Below, piece after piece: positions 1 through 7,000 of a stretch of 16,767 nt of DNA. The notes beneath the pieces are model-generated. The model was given only the letters and a program-made list of their open reading frames with translations. It had not been told where the DNA came from and did no database searches. The position numbers and the translations under genes are program-made. The DNA is taken from contig SXZN01000124.1 in the NCBI GenBank assembly GCA_005787865.1, positions 1 through 16,767 of the forward strand, given 5' to 3'. Within the stretch, counting starts at the first letter, position 1. Each line of letters starts with the position of its first letter. Source of the stretch: Opitutaceae bacterium (GTDB lineage Bacteria > Verrucomicrobiota > Verrucomicrobiia > Opitutales > Opitutaceae).

Positions 1-197
1 AGGACCGACTAAAGTAGATTGTGCAGTGCCACCCACTGTATCGAGCTGAGCTGTTGCGCGAATTTAGATTGGGGCGTGCTGACGTACCCAACACCGATAA
101 GCACTTTGACAATATAGCGAGCTTTCCTTGGCGGTCAGATATATCGGACTCCCTTATTAATAATATGGTGAGCCGGGACATTTCTGCGCCTATTTAA
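1..197 (+). pseudogene. C-terminal remnant of a DegT/DnrJ/EryC1/StrS-family sugar aminotransferase (partial, possibly disrupted)
   Basis: After a TAG at 15-17, a reading frame stays open from 18 to a TAA at 195-197 (59 residues). It has no plausible start codon. It reads like the C-terminal tail of DegT-family PLP-dependent sugar aminotransferases: a 'VQCHPLYR' strand, then 'PNTDKHFDN' and 'SFPW', then an acidic-hydrophobic helix ending near the stop. The four codons before the TAG, in the same frame (D-R-L-K), fit the same family. The TAG may therefore be a nonsense mutation in a once-continuous gene whose body lies left of the window. Members usually transfer an amino group to a nucleotide-linked keto sugar. 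Recognition is from memory of family motifs, so this is moderate to low confidence. The alternative is a chance open frame. Confidence 0.42.
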
Positions 198-249
198 TTG
201 TGTGGCCGCATAGCCTGATCTAAGTTACTTAACGTAGGGTGATGCACCA

Positions 250-1161
250 ATGAAATCCCGAAGGATACCACATACCAACCTAACAGTTTCACCCATTAGC
301 TTAGGAACTATGACCTTTGGCTCGCCGGTCGGAGAATCGGACGCCATCCGGCTAGTTCATCAATCCATCGATAGAGGGGTCAACTTCATCGACACGGCAA
401 ATATGTATGAAGGATATAACCGTTCTCTTGGTAGCAGTGGAGGAATAGCGGAAGAAATTCTTGGCAAGGCGATTAAAGGACGCAGAGATCATGTTATTAT
501 TGCGACAAAGCTTGGAATGAAAGTCGGCCCAGCGCTAGATGATGAATTCACGAGCCCCGCGGCAATTCGTAAGCAATTAGACCTCAGTCTTAAAAGATTA
601 ATGACCGAATGTGTGGATCTTTATTACCTGCACCGACCCGATCCGTCTACGCCTATAGTAGAAATCCTCATTGCCCTAAGCCGAGAAATAAAGGCTGGTA
701 GAATCAAACACTATGCGATCAGCAATTATAATGTGCGACAATTGCGCGAGTTACTAGAGGTGGCTGATACGAACAAACTGCCGCGACCAGTCGCACACCA
801 AGCTCCGCTTAGTCTACTCAAATCAGAGTTGGTCAGTGATTTGCTTCCTCTATGCGCGGGCGAGCAAATTGCTGTTATTCCCTATCAAGTCTTGCAGGGA
901 GGATTGCTGACTGGAAAGTATCGCCGCAACCAACCAATCCCGATTGATTCTCGAAAGGCCGAAAAAGAAGCTTGGGTCTGGCCATTGAATGACGCTCTTT
1001 TCGACCAGCTCGAGGCTCTTGAAAAAAAAGCAGGCCAAAACGGCAAAAGCCTGATGCAATACTCGATCAACTGGGTGCTGGAACAGCCCGCCGTGGTTTC
1101 AGCAATAATTGGCATCAAGCGCATCGAGCAACTAGAGGCTGCGATTGCCACTGCTGATTAA
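250..1161 (+). CDS. Aldo/keto reductase family oxidoreductase
   Basis: Cytosolic NAD(P)H-dependent reductase of carbonyl groups, TIM-barrel fold, 303 residues. The catalytic tetrad is readable: Asp48 and Tyr53 (in FIDTANMY), Lys87 (ATKLG) and His128 (YLHRPD). The 'AISNY' strand follows at about 156-160. The cofactor phosphate-binding end 'IIGIKRIEQL' lies at 286-295 with Lys290/Arg291. The protein stops eight residues after that motif, at 'ATAD', while many relatives run 15-30 residues further, so the C-terminal helix looks short. A TAA and a second in-frame TAA follow closely. The ATG at 250 has only a weak purine-rich stretch before it. It is convergent with the neuraminate lyase gene downstream and follows an aminotransferase remnant, which suggests sugar metabolism. 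The substrate cannot be read from the sequence. Confidence 0.9.
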   Translation: MKSRRIPHTNLTVSPISLGTMTFGSPVGESDAIRLVHQSIDRGVNFIDTANMYEGYNRSLGSSGGIAEEILGKAIKGRRDHVIIATKLGMKVGPALDDEFTSPAAIRKQLDLSLKRLMTECVDLYYLHRPDPSTPIVEILIALSREIKAGRIKHYAISNYNVRQLRELLEVADTNKLPRPVAHQAPLSLLKSELVSDLLPLCAGEQIAVIPYQVLQGGLLTGKYRRNQPIPIDSRKAEKEAWVWPLNDALFDQLEALEKKAGQNGKSLMQYSINWVLEQPAVVSAIIGIKRIEQLEAAIATAD

Positions 1162-1342
1162 GATTAAGCCAACTTCAAAGGGGCCATAATAATTACAGAT
1201 CAACCTCTGCAGAAGCGAGGTTCCTTGGATATTTCGGGCGCACATCGCCTCGGTCTGCATCTTTGTTGTCATGCTTGGGTCCTATTTTAAGGCTCAACTC
1301 ATGTCTGTCGAATCGGGGTAATCATAAAGAGATTGTTTAGCT
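1162..1342. other. Convergent intergenic spacer with no supported feature
   Basis: This A/T-rich spacer separates the 3' ends of the aldo/keto reductase gene and the lyase gene. No convincing hairpin plus T-tract terminator is visible. One + strand frame, one base shifted from the reductase, stays open for about 55 codons after the reductase stop, beginning 'LRLS'. Beyond that it does not read like a reductase tail. Confidence 0.4.
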
Positions 1343-2260
1343 TTATCTTTGAATAGCTTCGAAGAAACCTAATTTTTCTAAGTTAGTTTTGAGGCGAATT
1401 TTAGCTGAAGCATCAAGCGGGCGCATCGGCAGCCTCACCTCACCACAGTCTAACCCACTGAGCCTAATGATTTCTTTGCCGGCCTCTAGACCACCGCCAT
1501 TACTAAGCAAAATTTTAATCATCTGCACCGCAAAAGATTGTTCCTCACGTGCAGTCGTTAGATCGCCTGCTCTAAATGCCTTGATCAGGCGCTGATAGAT
1601 TGGAGCGGCGTAGTTGTAAGTGCTTCCTACTGCCGTGGTGGCTCCAAGAGATAGAGCGGCGAGAAGGATTTCATCTCTTCCGAAAAAGACATCATAGCGT
1701 TTAGGCAAAAAGTTAAGCGCTTCCGTAAAATCCATCAAATTTTCATGAGTAAATTTTATTCCCGCAAGATTAGAGATGCGCGATGACGCTATTTTTAGGA
1801 AATCGATCATCGCAAAATTAACTCCAGTTACTGCTGGCATATGGTAATAATAAAAAGGCATATTGGGTGCTGCCTTTGCAACTAAGGCACAACTCTCTAC
1901 TAATACATTTATCGATACGGGTCTAGGTGCGCAAGGTGACAGCATGGCAAATGCATCTGCCCCAATGCTGGCTGCGTGACGCGCGAGCTGAATGCTTTCG
2001 GAGAGGCTATTGTGGCCAACATGGACAATAAGCGCTAGTGTACGGGGTTTGCAGTCAGCCCAAGCCTCTGCAATGGTACATCTTTCCAGTGTAGTCATTG
2101 AGCTCCCTTCGCCGGTCGTTCCACATATAAAAGCACCGGCAACCTTATTTTGTTGAAGGTGTCTTGCTAGTAACGGAATGCGGGCGGGATTAATTTTACC
2201 ATTAGTCTTAAAAGGAGTGAAAGGAGCAGCTACTAAGCCTGAAATTTTATTTAAAATCAT
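1343..2260 (-). CDS. nanA: N-acetylneuraminate lyase (DHDPS/NAL family)
   Basis: Class I TIM-barrel aldolase that cleaves N-acetylneuraminate (sialic acid) to N-acetylmannosamine and pyruvate through a Schiff base. It has 305 residues, full length for the family. Visible motifs are the substrate carboxylate loop 'GTTGEG' at 47-52, the catalytic Tyr139 in 'FYYYHMP', the Schiff-base Lys169 in 'GIKFT', and 'VGSTYNY' at 211-217. The FYYY..P..TGV and GIKF.. signatures and the 'RLPM' C-terminal region favour neuraminate lyase over dihydrodipicolinate synthase, which normally has YN.P.R and IKE/D. The ATG at 2260 has no Shine-Dalgarno and sits beside A/T-rich DNA. No other nan gene (kinase, epimerase, transporter) is visible, so catabolic use of sialic acid is inference. 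A lyase for a related nonulosonic or 2-keto-3-deoxy sugar acid remains possible. Confidence 0.82.
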   Translation of the reverse strand: MILNKISGLVAAPFTPFKTNGKINPARIPLLARHLQQNKVAGAFICGTTGEGSSMTTLERCTIAEAWADCKPRTLALIVHVGHNSLSESIQLARHAASIGADAFAMLSPCAPRPVSINVLVESCALVAKAAPNMPFYYYHMPAVTGVNFAMIDFLKIASSRISNLAGIKFTHENLMDFTEALNFLPKRYDVFFGRDEILLAALSLGATTAVGSTYNYAAPIYQRLIKAFRAGDLTTAREEQSFAVQMIKILLSNGGGLEAGKEIIRLSGLDCGEVRLPMRPLDASAKIRLKTNLEKLGFFEAIQR

Positions 2261-2883
2261 TTATATAGCAAAAATAGATCAGTAAGAATAACTATAAAAA
2301 AGCGTTGGTATTTAAAATAAACCAAAAGCAGTCTATAGAGAATGAGCAGGCGGAGGACAATCGATTACAATCCCACGCAAGGCTTAGATCGGCAAGGTAA
2401 GGCGCTATCAATCAGTGAATTAATGAAGGGGAATATCATAAGGGAGCGGTCCCCCAGTATTTGGGCAGATCGACGCGGTCGTGTTAGGGCCAGGGAGCAG
2501 CGTGGACAAAGGGGAGGGGCCGCGGGAAGCTGTATAACTACCTGCTGTGTTGGGCTCAGAATTGGGCAGAGGCGCGATGAGTTTGGTCCACACCTGCAAT
2601 TTAACCGCGTCGGCATTGTTGCAGACAAATTCGAGCAAGTACGCGTTCTGAGCTGAGCATCGTCGAACACAGAGACGCATAGGCGCGACGCGGAGCTTAC
2701 ACTGTGCCAGAAGCTGCCACCTGAGGCAGGGAAGTAAGAAATTATTTTTTAGGCGACGGAGCTGGTTGAAACAGTCGACCTACGATTTAAGCCGGCCCTT
2801 TTGTGGTTTGAGTCGGGCGCGTGCCAGTAAGTTTGGACTTCCCCGCGCCGTGCTCCCTGCTCCATGCTCCGCCCCATTAGTCT
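2261..2883. other. Gene-poor region between the lyase gene and the tRNA
   Basis: The first 80 bases are strongly A/T-rich and probably hold the lyase promoter, although no clear -35/-10 pair stands out. From about 2340 to 2780 several overlapping frames on both strands are open for 85-120 codons. The longest runs on the - strand from 2779 to 2420, with a first ATG at 2680. It is rich in Pro, Asn, Thr and Ser, and I recognise no domain in it. None of the frames has a good ribosome binding site. The region may be a degraded gene. A short 7-bp tandem repeat sits just before the tRNA. Confidence 0.4.
2851..2871. repeat. Three tandem copies of a 7-bp unit (TGCTCCN)
   Basis: The units TGCTCCC, TGCTCCA and TGCTCCG follow one another directly, 12 bases before the tRNA. 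Only the seventh base varies. It may be simple slippage in the tRNA upstream region. I see no function in it. Confidence 0.6.
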
Positions 2884-2959
2884 GGGCCTATAGCTCAATG
2901 GTTAGAGCAGAGGACTCATAATCCTTTGGTTCTCGGTTCAAGTCCGAGTGGGCCCACCA
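2884..2959 (+). tRNA. tRNA with CAU anticodon, probably tRNA-Ile2 (lysidine type); elongator tRNA-Met is the alternative
   Basis: A full cloverleaf of 76 nt can be folded by eye. The acceptor stem is GGGCCTA against TGGGCCC, with one wobble pair. The D-stem is GCTC/GAGC around an 8-base loop. The anticodon stem at 2910-2914/2922-2926 encloses the loop CTCATAA, giving anticodon CAU. The T-stem CTCGG/CCGAG is perfect around TTCAAGT. The discriminator is A and the CCA end is encoded. The D-loop AATGGTTA and the variable/T-arm region closely resemble E. coli tRNA-Ile2 (ileX) as I remember it, so the AUA-reading, TilS-modified tRNA is favoured over elongator Met. The gene ends 8 bases from the convergent hydrolase gene. 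Confidence 0.95.
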
Positions 2960-2967
2960 CTTTAATG

Positions 2968-3966
2968 TTAAGCGCGATCCCAGCGCAGGGCTTCGGGGAG
3001 CCAGCGGTAGCCGGGGTCAAAGCGGGCGATGTGGCCGAGACCGGGCCACGGTAAATGAAAAGCGTAGATGCGGGTGCGGGCCGCGGCGGCTTCGGCAAAA
3101 ACTTTTTTCCGGGTGACCACTGATGCGGCCGGATGATGATCGAGGCCAATGACCCAGCTGGGATCGTGAAACATCAAAATCGCGTGATGCACAAGGTCAC
3201 TGATGTGCAGGAGCGACTCGCCTTGCGCCGTGATGCGGAAGATGGCGTGTCCCGCCGTATGCCCAGGGGCGGCCTCCACGACAATGCGGCCGCCAAAGAG
3301 CGCGGCCCCAGCGGTTAGCTTTTGCGTCTGGTTTTTAAGAATATCAAATTTCTCGCGATTGCCGCTGATGAGTCCCGGCAATTCGGCCGAATTGCGGTGT
3401 GATTGAGAAAAATCCGGCGCCGGCGTGAACCAAAAATCGAGCTCTGTCTGTAAAACATAAACCGCCGCATTAGGGAAAGCCGGCTTACCGGCCGCCACCA
3501 AGCCACCGATATGATCAATATGGGCGTGGCTCAAAAAAGTGGCCGTTACTTGTTCGTGCGTGATGCCGATCTGGGCGAAGCCATCTTCTAGCCAGCCAAA
3601 GCGGGGCCGGCTAGCTGCCCCAAAACCAGGATCGATCACGACGACTTCGCGGCCCCAGCGCAGGACGAGGACGTTGATATAACAGGGAATGGAATCAGTC
3701 GGTTCAGATTCATGGGCAAGCGCCGCCTGCATCGCGGCGCGCTGATCTTCGGGATACATCATGACGGCAGGTGAACCGAAGCGCAGCGTGCCGTCGCTGA
3801 TCGAGAAAGCCTCGATGTCACCAATCGTGAAGCGATAAACGATGGCATTCTTCAGCGGCTTGATTCCCGCTGGGGCTGGGTTGGGCGGCGTAGCGGCTCC
3901 GAGGTAGGGCAAGGCGAGCGCTGCCGGCAGAGCGGCTAAAAAAGTGCGGCGGGGGAGATTATTCAT
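2968..3966 (-). CDS. Tat-exported metallo-beta-lactamase-fold hydrolase, methyl-parathion-hydrolase-like
   Basis: A 332-residue binuclear metallohydrolase. The N-terminus carries a twin-arginine signal (RRTF at 6-9, then a hydrophobic stretch to about residue 24), implying export in folded form. Metal-site residues are readable: 'HAHIDH' at 147-152 (His147, His149, Asp151, His152), 'PGHTAGH' at 234-240 (His236), Asp257 in 'ISDLVH' and His304 in 'YAFHLPWPG'. The C-terminal block 'HLPWPGLGHI...GYRW' matches my memory of methyl parathion hydrolase and related lactonase-like enzymes. The fold class is secure, but the natural substrate (lactone, ester or phosphotriester) is not known. The gene follows the sulfatase gene on the same strand after a 106-bp gap, so the two may be co-transcribed. 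No Shine-Dalgarno is seen before the ATG. Confidence 0.88.
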   Translation of the reverse strand: MNNLPRRTFLAALPAALALPYLGAATPPNPAPAGIKPLKNAIVYRFTIGDIEAFSISDGTLRFGSPAVMMYPEDQRAAMQAALAHESEPTDSIPCYINVLVLRWGREVVVIDPGFGAASRPRFGWLEDGFAQIGITHEQVTATFLSHAHIDHIGGLVAAGKPAFPNAAVYVLQTELDFWFTPAPDFSQSHRNSAELPGLISGNREKFDILKNQTQKLTAGAALFGGRIVVEAAPGHTAGHAIFRITAQGESLLHISDLVHHAILMFHDPSWVIGLDHHPAASVVTRKKVFAEAAAARTRIYAFHLPWPGLGHIARFDPGYRWLPEALRWDRA

Positions 3967-4072
3967 TGGGGGTAAGGCCGAGCCAGAAAACCGAGAATGC
4001 CGTGGACGGAAATTAAAAAAGGGTGGTGGTTGGTCGGAGCCGCCGTGCGGTGAGGCAGTCGGTTGGTGGCCT

Positions 4073-5479
4073 TCAATAATTAGTCTGAAGTTTGGCGGGC
4101 CGCAGGGGATCGGCGAGGACGGCCGCGTGAAATTTATGAAAAGCGGCGCTGAGTGCGGCGACGCGCGCGGGCTCCGTGGCGAGGCGGTTATTCATTTCAA
4201 TCGGGTCGCGGGCCAGATCGTAGAGTTCGATGGGCTGGAGCTGCGTATTGATTATTAATTTCCAATCACCTATCCGAAAGGCGAATTCTTTGCCGTCCGG
4301 ATGGGGTAAGGCCCAGTAAAAGGAACGTTCGTCGGGGGCGGCGCCGCCGCGAAGCAGGCGACCTAAGTCAACGCCATCGATGGTTCGATCGGTTGGCAGA
4401 GCCACGCCGCAGAACGTGGCGATACTGGTAAAAAAATCTAAACCCGTGGCGGGCGCGTTGGTGACGGCTCCAGCTGGCACAACCGAAGGAAAGCGCACGA
4501 TTGCGGGGACGCGGATGCCGCCTTCGTAGAGGTGACGTTTGCGGCCGCGCAAGCCGCCGGTTTCCCCGTGCGCATTTACCTCATACCAATTTTCCCATTG
4601 GCTCGTGACCGGACCATTGTCGCTGGCGAAGACGACGAGGGTGTTATCGCGATGACCCAGTCGGTCGAGGGCGGCCAGCACGCGACCGAGTTGAGCATCG
4701 AGGTAAGCCACGTTGGCATAATATTCGCCGGGACCGCGGGGCACCAGCAAGGCCTCGGGGCGTGGACCAGGGCCGCCGCTGGGAATGGGCACAATCGGCC
4801 CCTTGGTGAACGCGGAATACTGGGCGTTGTACTCGGGGGGATTTTCGATGGAGGTGTGTGGTTCGGCGGGGGCGAGGTAGAGAAAGAAAGGCGCGGTTGC
4901 GGCTGAGTGTTGCTCGAGCCAAGCGATGGCTTCATCCGCGTAAAGTTGGGCGGTGTAACCCGGCTGCATCGGCAGGGGTTGGCCGTTGCGATAGAGGTTG
5001 GTAGGATTGTGATTCGTGGGGATTTGAAAAGCGTTGTGGCCATAGGCGTAGTCAAAACCCAGATCGTTGGGCTGCGGTTGCGTCGGGTCGCCCAGATCAC
5101 TGTTGAGGTGCCATTTGCCGATGAGGGCGGTGGCGTAGCCCGCTTGCTTGAGCAACGCCGCGAGCGTGAGCTCGGATCGGTGCAAATAAATACCCGACCC
5201 ATCGGGTATCCAGCTCTTGATGCCGGTGCGATACGGCGAGCGACCGGTCAGCAGTCCCGCGCGCGAGGGCGAGCAGAGCGCGGACGGCGCATAATATTGG
5301 GTGAACCGCATGCCCTCAGCAGCGAGCGCATCGAGGTGCGGCGTCTTGATGATTGGATGGCCATAGCAGCCCAGGTCGCCGTAGCCGAGATCATCGACAT
5401 AAATTAACACGATGTTGGGCCGAGCGGCGTGGGCGGTGACGGCGAGCACTAAGCTCGCGAGCAAGAAGCGGAGCATCAT
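4073..5479 (-). CDS. Secreted arylsulfatase-type sulfatase (formylglycine-dependent)
   Basis: Hydrolyses sulfate esters after export, with a calcium site and a formylglycine made from the Cys of CSPSR. Numbered from the ATG at 5479 (468 aa), there is a signal peptide at about 1-18 (LLASLVLAVTAHA), then 'VDDLGYGDLGCYG' with metal ligands Asp29/Asp30, and the sulfatase signature CSPSRAGLLTG with Cys69 and Arg73. 'GKWHL' follows with Lys122/His124, then His208 in 'EPHTS', 'SDNGP' with Asp287/Asn288, and 'GRKRHLYEGGIRVP' with Lys314. All key residues are present. An in-frame ATG at 5521 adds 14 residues before the signal peptide. I prefer 5479 because it gives a compact signal sequence, but no ribosome binding site decides between them. 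The enzyme needs a formylglycine-generating (FGE/anSME) enzyme, not seen here. The substrate is probably a sulfated glycan, which is inference. Confidence 0.93.
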   Translation of the reverse strand: MMLRFLLASLVLAVTAHAARPNIVLIYVDDLGYGDLGCYGHPIIKTPHLDALAAEGMRFTQYYAPSALCSPSRAGLLTGRSPYRTGIKSWIPDGSGIYLHRSELTLAALLKQAGYATALIGKWHLNSDLGDPTQPQPNDLGFDYAYGHNAFQIPTNHNPTNLYRNGQPLPMQPGYTAQLYADEAIAWLEQHSAATAPFFLYLAPAEPHTSIENPPEYNAQYSAFTKGPIVPIPSGGPGPRPEALLVPRGPGEYYANVAYLDAQLGRVLAALDRLGHRDNTLVVFASDNGPVTSQWENWYEVNAHGETGGLRGRKRHLYEGGIRVPAIVRFPSVVPAGAVTNAPATGLDFFTSIATFCGVALPTDRTIDGVDLGRLLRGGAAPDERSFYWALPHPDGKEFAFRIGDWKLIINTQLQPIELYDLARDPIEMNNRLATEPARVAALSAAFHKFHAAVLADPLRPAKLQTNY

Positions 5480-5656
5480 GACGCTAATTACGGCGCATGA
5501 TCGCAGGGTCGTCGATGGCAAAGCAGTTTCCCCGGGTGGCCCGGCGGGTGGTTAAGTTGGATCGCCCGCGGTATAAAATAGCGGTGACGCGGCGCGCGCC
5601 CCGCTCATTGAGAGTTGTCAGTTTACCGACTCGGCCTAGGTTGGAGGGAATTATTT
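5480..5656. promoter_or_regulatory. Divergent promoter region between the sulfatase and HIT genes
   Basis: The sulfatase (-) and HIT (+) genes point away from this 177-bp spacer, so it should carry both promoters. On the + strand, GTATAAAATAG near 5571-5581 resembles a -10 box (TATAAA). The best upstream hexamer at 17-bp spacing, TGGTTA, is a poor -35. No operator palindrome is obvious. Confidence 0.4.
5643..5648 (+). promoter_or_regulatory. Shine-Dalgarno (GGAGGG) that fixes the HIT gene start
   Basis: GGAGGG lies 8 bases before the ATG at 5657. This supports that codon over an in-frame ATG at 5615, which has no such site, and over a later one at 5672. Confidence 0.75.
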
Positions 5657-6052
5657 ATGCTCGGCCCGACCATGCATTCTCCCGCTTGTGCTTTTTGCCA
5701 ACTTGCGCGCGATCGCCTCTGGCTAGAAACGGCGACAACGCTGACCTTTCTCGATGGTTTTCCGGTCACCGCTGGACATACGCTCGTCATTCCGAAACGG
5801 CATGTGGCCGCGCTATTTGATTTACCGGCGGAGGAGCAACTCAGTTTGTGGTCGCAGGTCGCGGTCGTGCGGCAATTGCTGATCGAGCAATATAATCCAG
5901 ATGGCTTCAATGTTGGAGTGAACGAGGGTTTGGCGGCTGGGCAAACGGTGCCCCATGCGCACATTCATGTTATCCCGCGTCGGCGCGGGGATGTGCCCGA
6001 TCCGCGCGGGGGCGTGCGGTGGGTCATCCCGGCTAAGGCGCAATACTGGTAG
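5657..6052 (+). CDS. HIT-family nucleotide-binding hydrolase
   Basis: Small cytosolic histidine-triad protein of 131 residues from the ATG at 5657. The family hydrolyses or transfers nucleotidyl groups (AMP-lysine, AMP-NH2, diadenosine polyphosphates). The active-site triad is intact as 'PHAHIHVIP', with His100, His102 (predicted nucleophile) and His104. The upstream elements of the fold are also present: a CAFC pair at 11-14 that with His49 could bind zinc as in Hint/Fhit-like proteins, 'GHTLVIPKRH' at 40-49, and 'GFNVGVNEG' at 83-91. It is followed on the same strand, 43 bp later, by an exported exonuclease-like gene. An operon is possible, but no functional link is evident. Confidence 0.93.
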   Translation: MLGPTMHSPACAFCQLARDRLWLETATTLTFLDGFPVTAGHTLVIPKRHVAALFDLPAEEQLSLWSQVAVVRQLLIEQYNPDGFNVGVNEGLAAGQTVPHAHIHVIPRRRGDVPDPRGGVRWVIPAKAQYW

Positions 6053-6095
6053 TATTAATTACGCCGCCGCTGGCATTTTATTATTATTTTAATCC

Positions 6096-6791
6096 ATGAA
6101 ATCACGTTTTCTTTTTGGTCTGAGTTGGCTCGCCACTTTTGCGGTCGCCGCCTCGCCTGACCCGACGCCGGGCTTTGTGCAGGCGGTCGACCAGGCTCCG
6201 ACCACTACCTCTGTCCCTGCGCTTGAACCTGCCCAATGGTTATTGGCTCATCTGGATGTTGAGACGACGGGGCTCGTGCCCGGCTATCACGAGATGATTG
6301 ATGCCGGCTGGGTAATTACTGATCTCGAAGGCCGCGTGGTTGATACATTATTCATTCGCCTGCAGCCCGAGCATCCGGAGCGGCTTTCGCCGGGGGCCGC
6401 GCGCGTCAATGGGTTTGATGCGGCGACTTGGCGCGCCCAAGAGGCGCTGACGCCAGCGGCGGCGGTGGCACAAATTTTTGCTTTTCACGAACGCGTGACC
6501 CGCGGCAAGCACGTCTTGTTAGTCACGTTTAATTCTCAATTCGACACCGCTTTTCTCGATCACCTACTGCGCGCGGAGCAGCGCAGTTGGCGGGAGTTGT
6601 ATCATTATTTCGTCTTAGATATTCCCTCCATGGCGTGGTCGTTGGGGTATCGCGAGCTCACCGGAAGAGCGTTGGCGCAGCGGTTGGGGGTAGCGGATGA
6701 GCCCCGGGTGGCGGTGGAGCACACCGGCATTACCGGCGCTATGCTCAACGTGAGAATTTATCAGGCCCTACGGCAGTTGGCGCCAAAATGA
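6096..6791 (+). CDS. Exported DEDDh 3'-5' exonuclease-fold protein with a degenerate active site
   Basis: A 231-residue protein with an N-terminal signal peptide (basic start, hydrophobic 5-18, likely cleavage near AVAA|S at 19-20) and a Pro/Thr-rich linker to about 45. An RNase H-fold exonuclease domain (DnaQ epsilon / RNase T type) follows. Motif I 'LDVETTGL' supplies Asp54 and Glu56, and motif II 'FNSQFDTAF' supplies Asp150. The motif III region 'VEHTGITGAM' has His209, but the residue five positions later, where DEDDh enzymes have a metal-binding Asp, is Gly214. Loss of that Asp usually cripples activity, so catalysis is doubtful. An exported member of this family is itself unusual. The start lies in a T-rich stretch without a Shine-Dalgarno. 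A later cytosolic start is possible, but the N-terminus looks like a real signal sequence. Confidence 0.82.
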   Translation: MKSRFLFGLSWLATFAVAASPDPTPGFVQAVDQAPTTTSVPALEPAQWLLAHLDVETTGLVPGYHEMIDAGWVITDLEGRVVDTLFIRLQPEHPERLSPGAARVNGFDAATWRAQEALTPAAAVAQIFAFHERVTRGKHVLLVTFNSQFDTAFLDHLLRAEQRSWRELYHYFVLDIPSMAWSLGYRELTGRALAQRLGVADEPRVAVEHTGITGAMLNVRIYQALRQLAPK

Positions 6792-7000
6792 TGCTCAGTG
6801 CCGGCAGTGGCCCGGATTTAATAACGCGGTCAGGCCACGATCTAAGGAGTCGTCAAAAGGCCTCCAGATAAGGCGTCGGCCTTCAATGCCGGGGAAGAAG
6901 CAAAATCTTGATCAGTTAACTGCCTTGCCTGTTAGGGGTTACCGCGGACCGATGGCTTATCATTTGCCGGTTGGAGCCGAGGCGCTAGGGTGTCGTAATC

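Noticed and set aside
106..134. A perfect TTGACA hexamer as a -35 promoter box
   Set aside because: No reasonable -10 box lies 16-18 bases downstream, and the hexamer falls inside codons of the aminotransferase-like tail.
2342..2656. A + strand open frame of 104 codons as a gene
   Set aside because: It has an Arg/Gly-rich low-sense composition, no ribosome binding site and no recognisable motif, and it overlaps equally long frames on the other strand.
2884..2970. The tRNA 3' end as an attachment site of an integrated element
   Set aside because: No repeat of the tRNA 3' end is visible elsewhere in the window, no integrase is present, and the DNA on the 3' side looks like normal backbone.
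4576..5407. Long open frames overlapping the sulfatase gene on both strands
   Set aside because: They are shadows of a high-GC gene. The sulfatase frame holds every family motif and these contain none.
6857..6883. AAGGCC/GGCCTT inverted repeat after the exonuclease-like gene as a terminator
   Set aside because: The stem is only 6 bp around a 15-base loop, and no T-tract follows.
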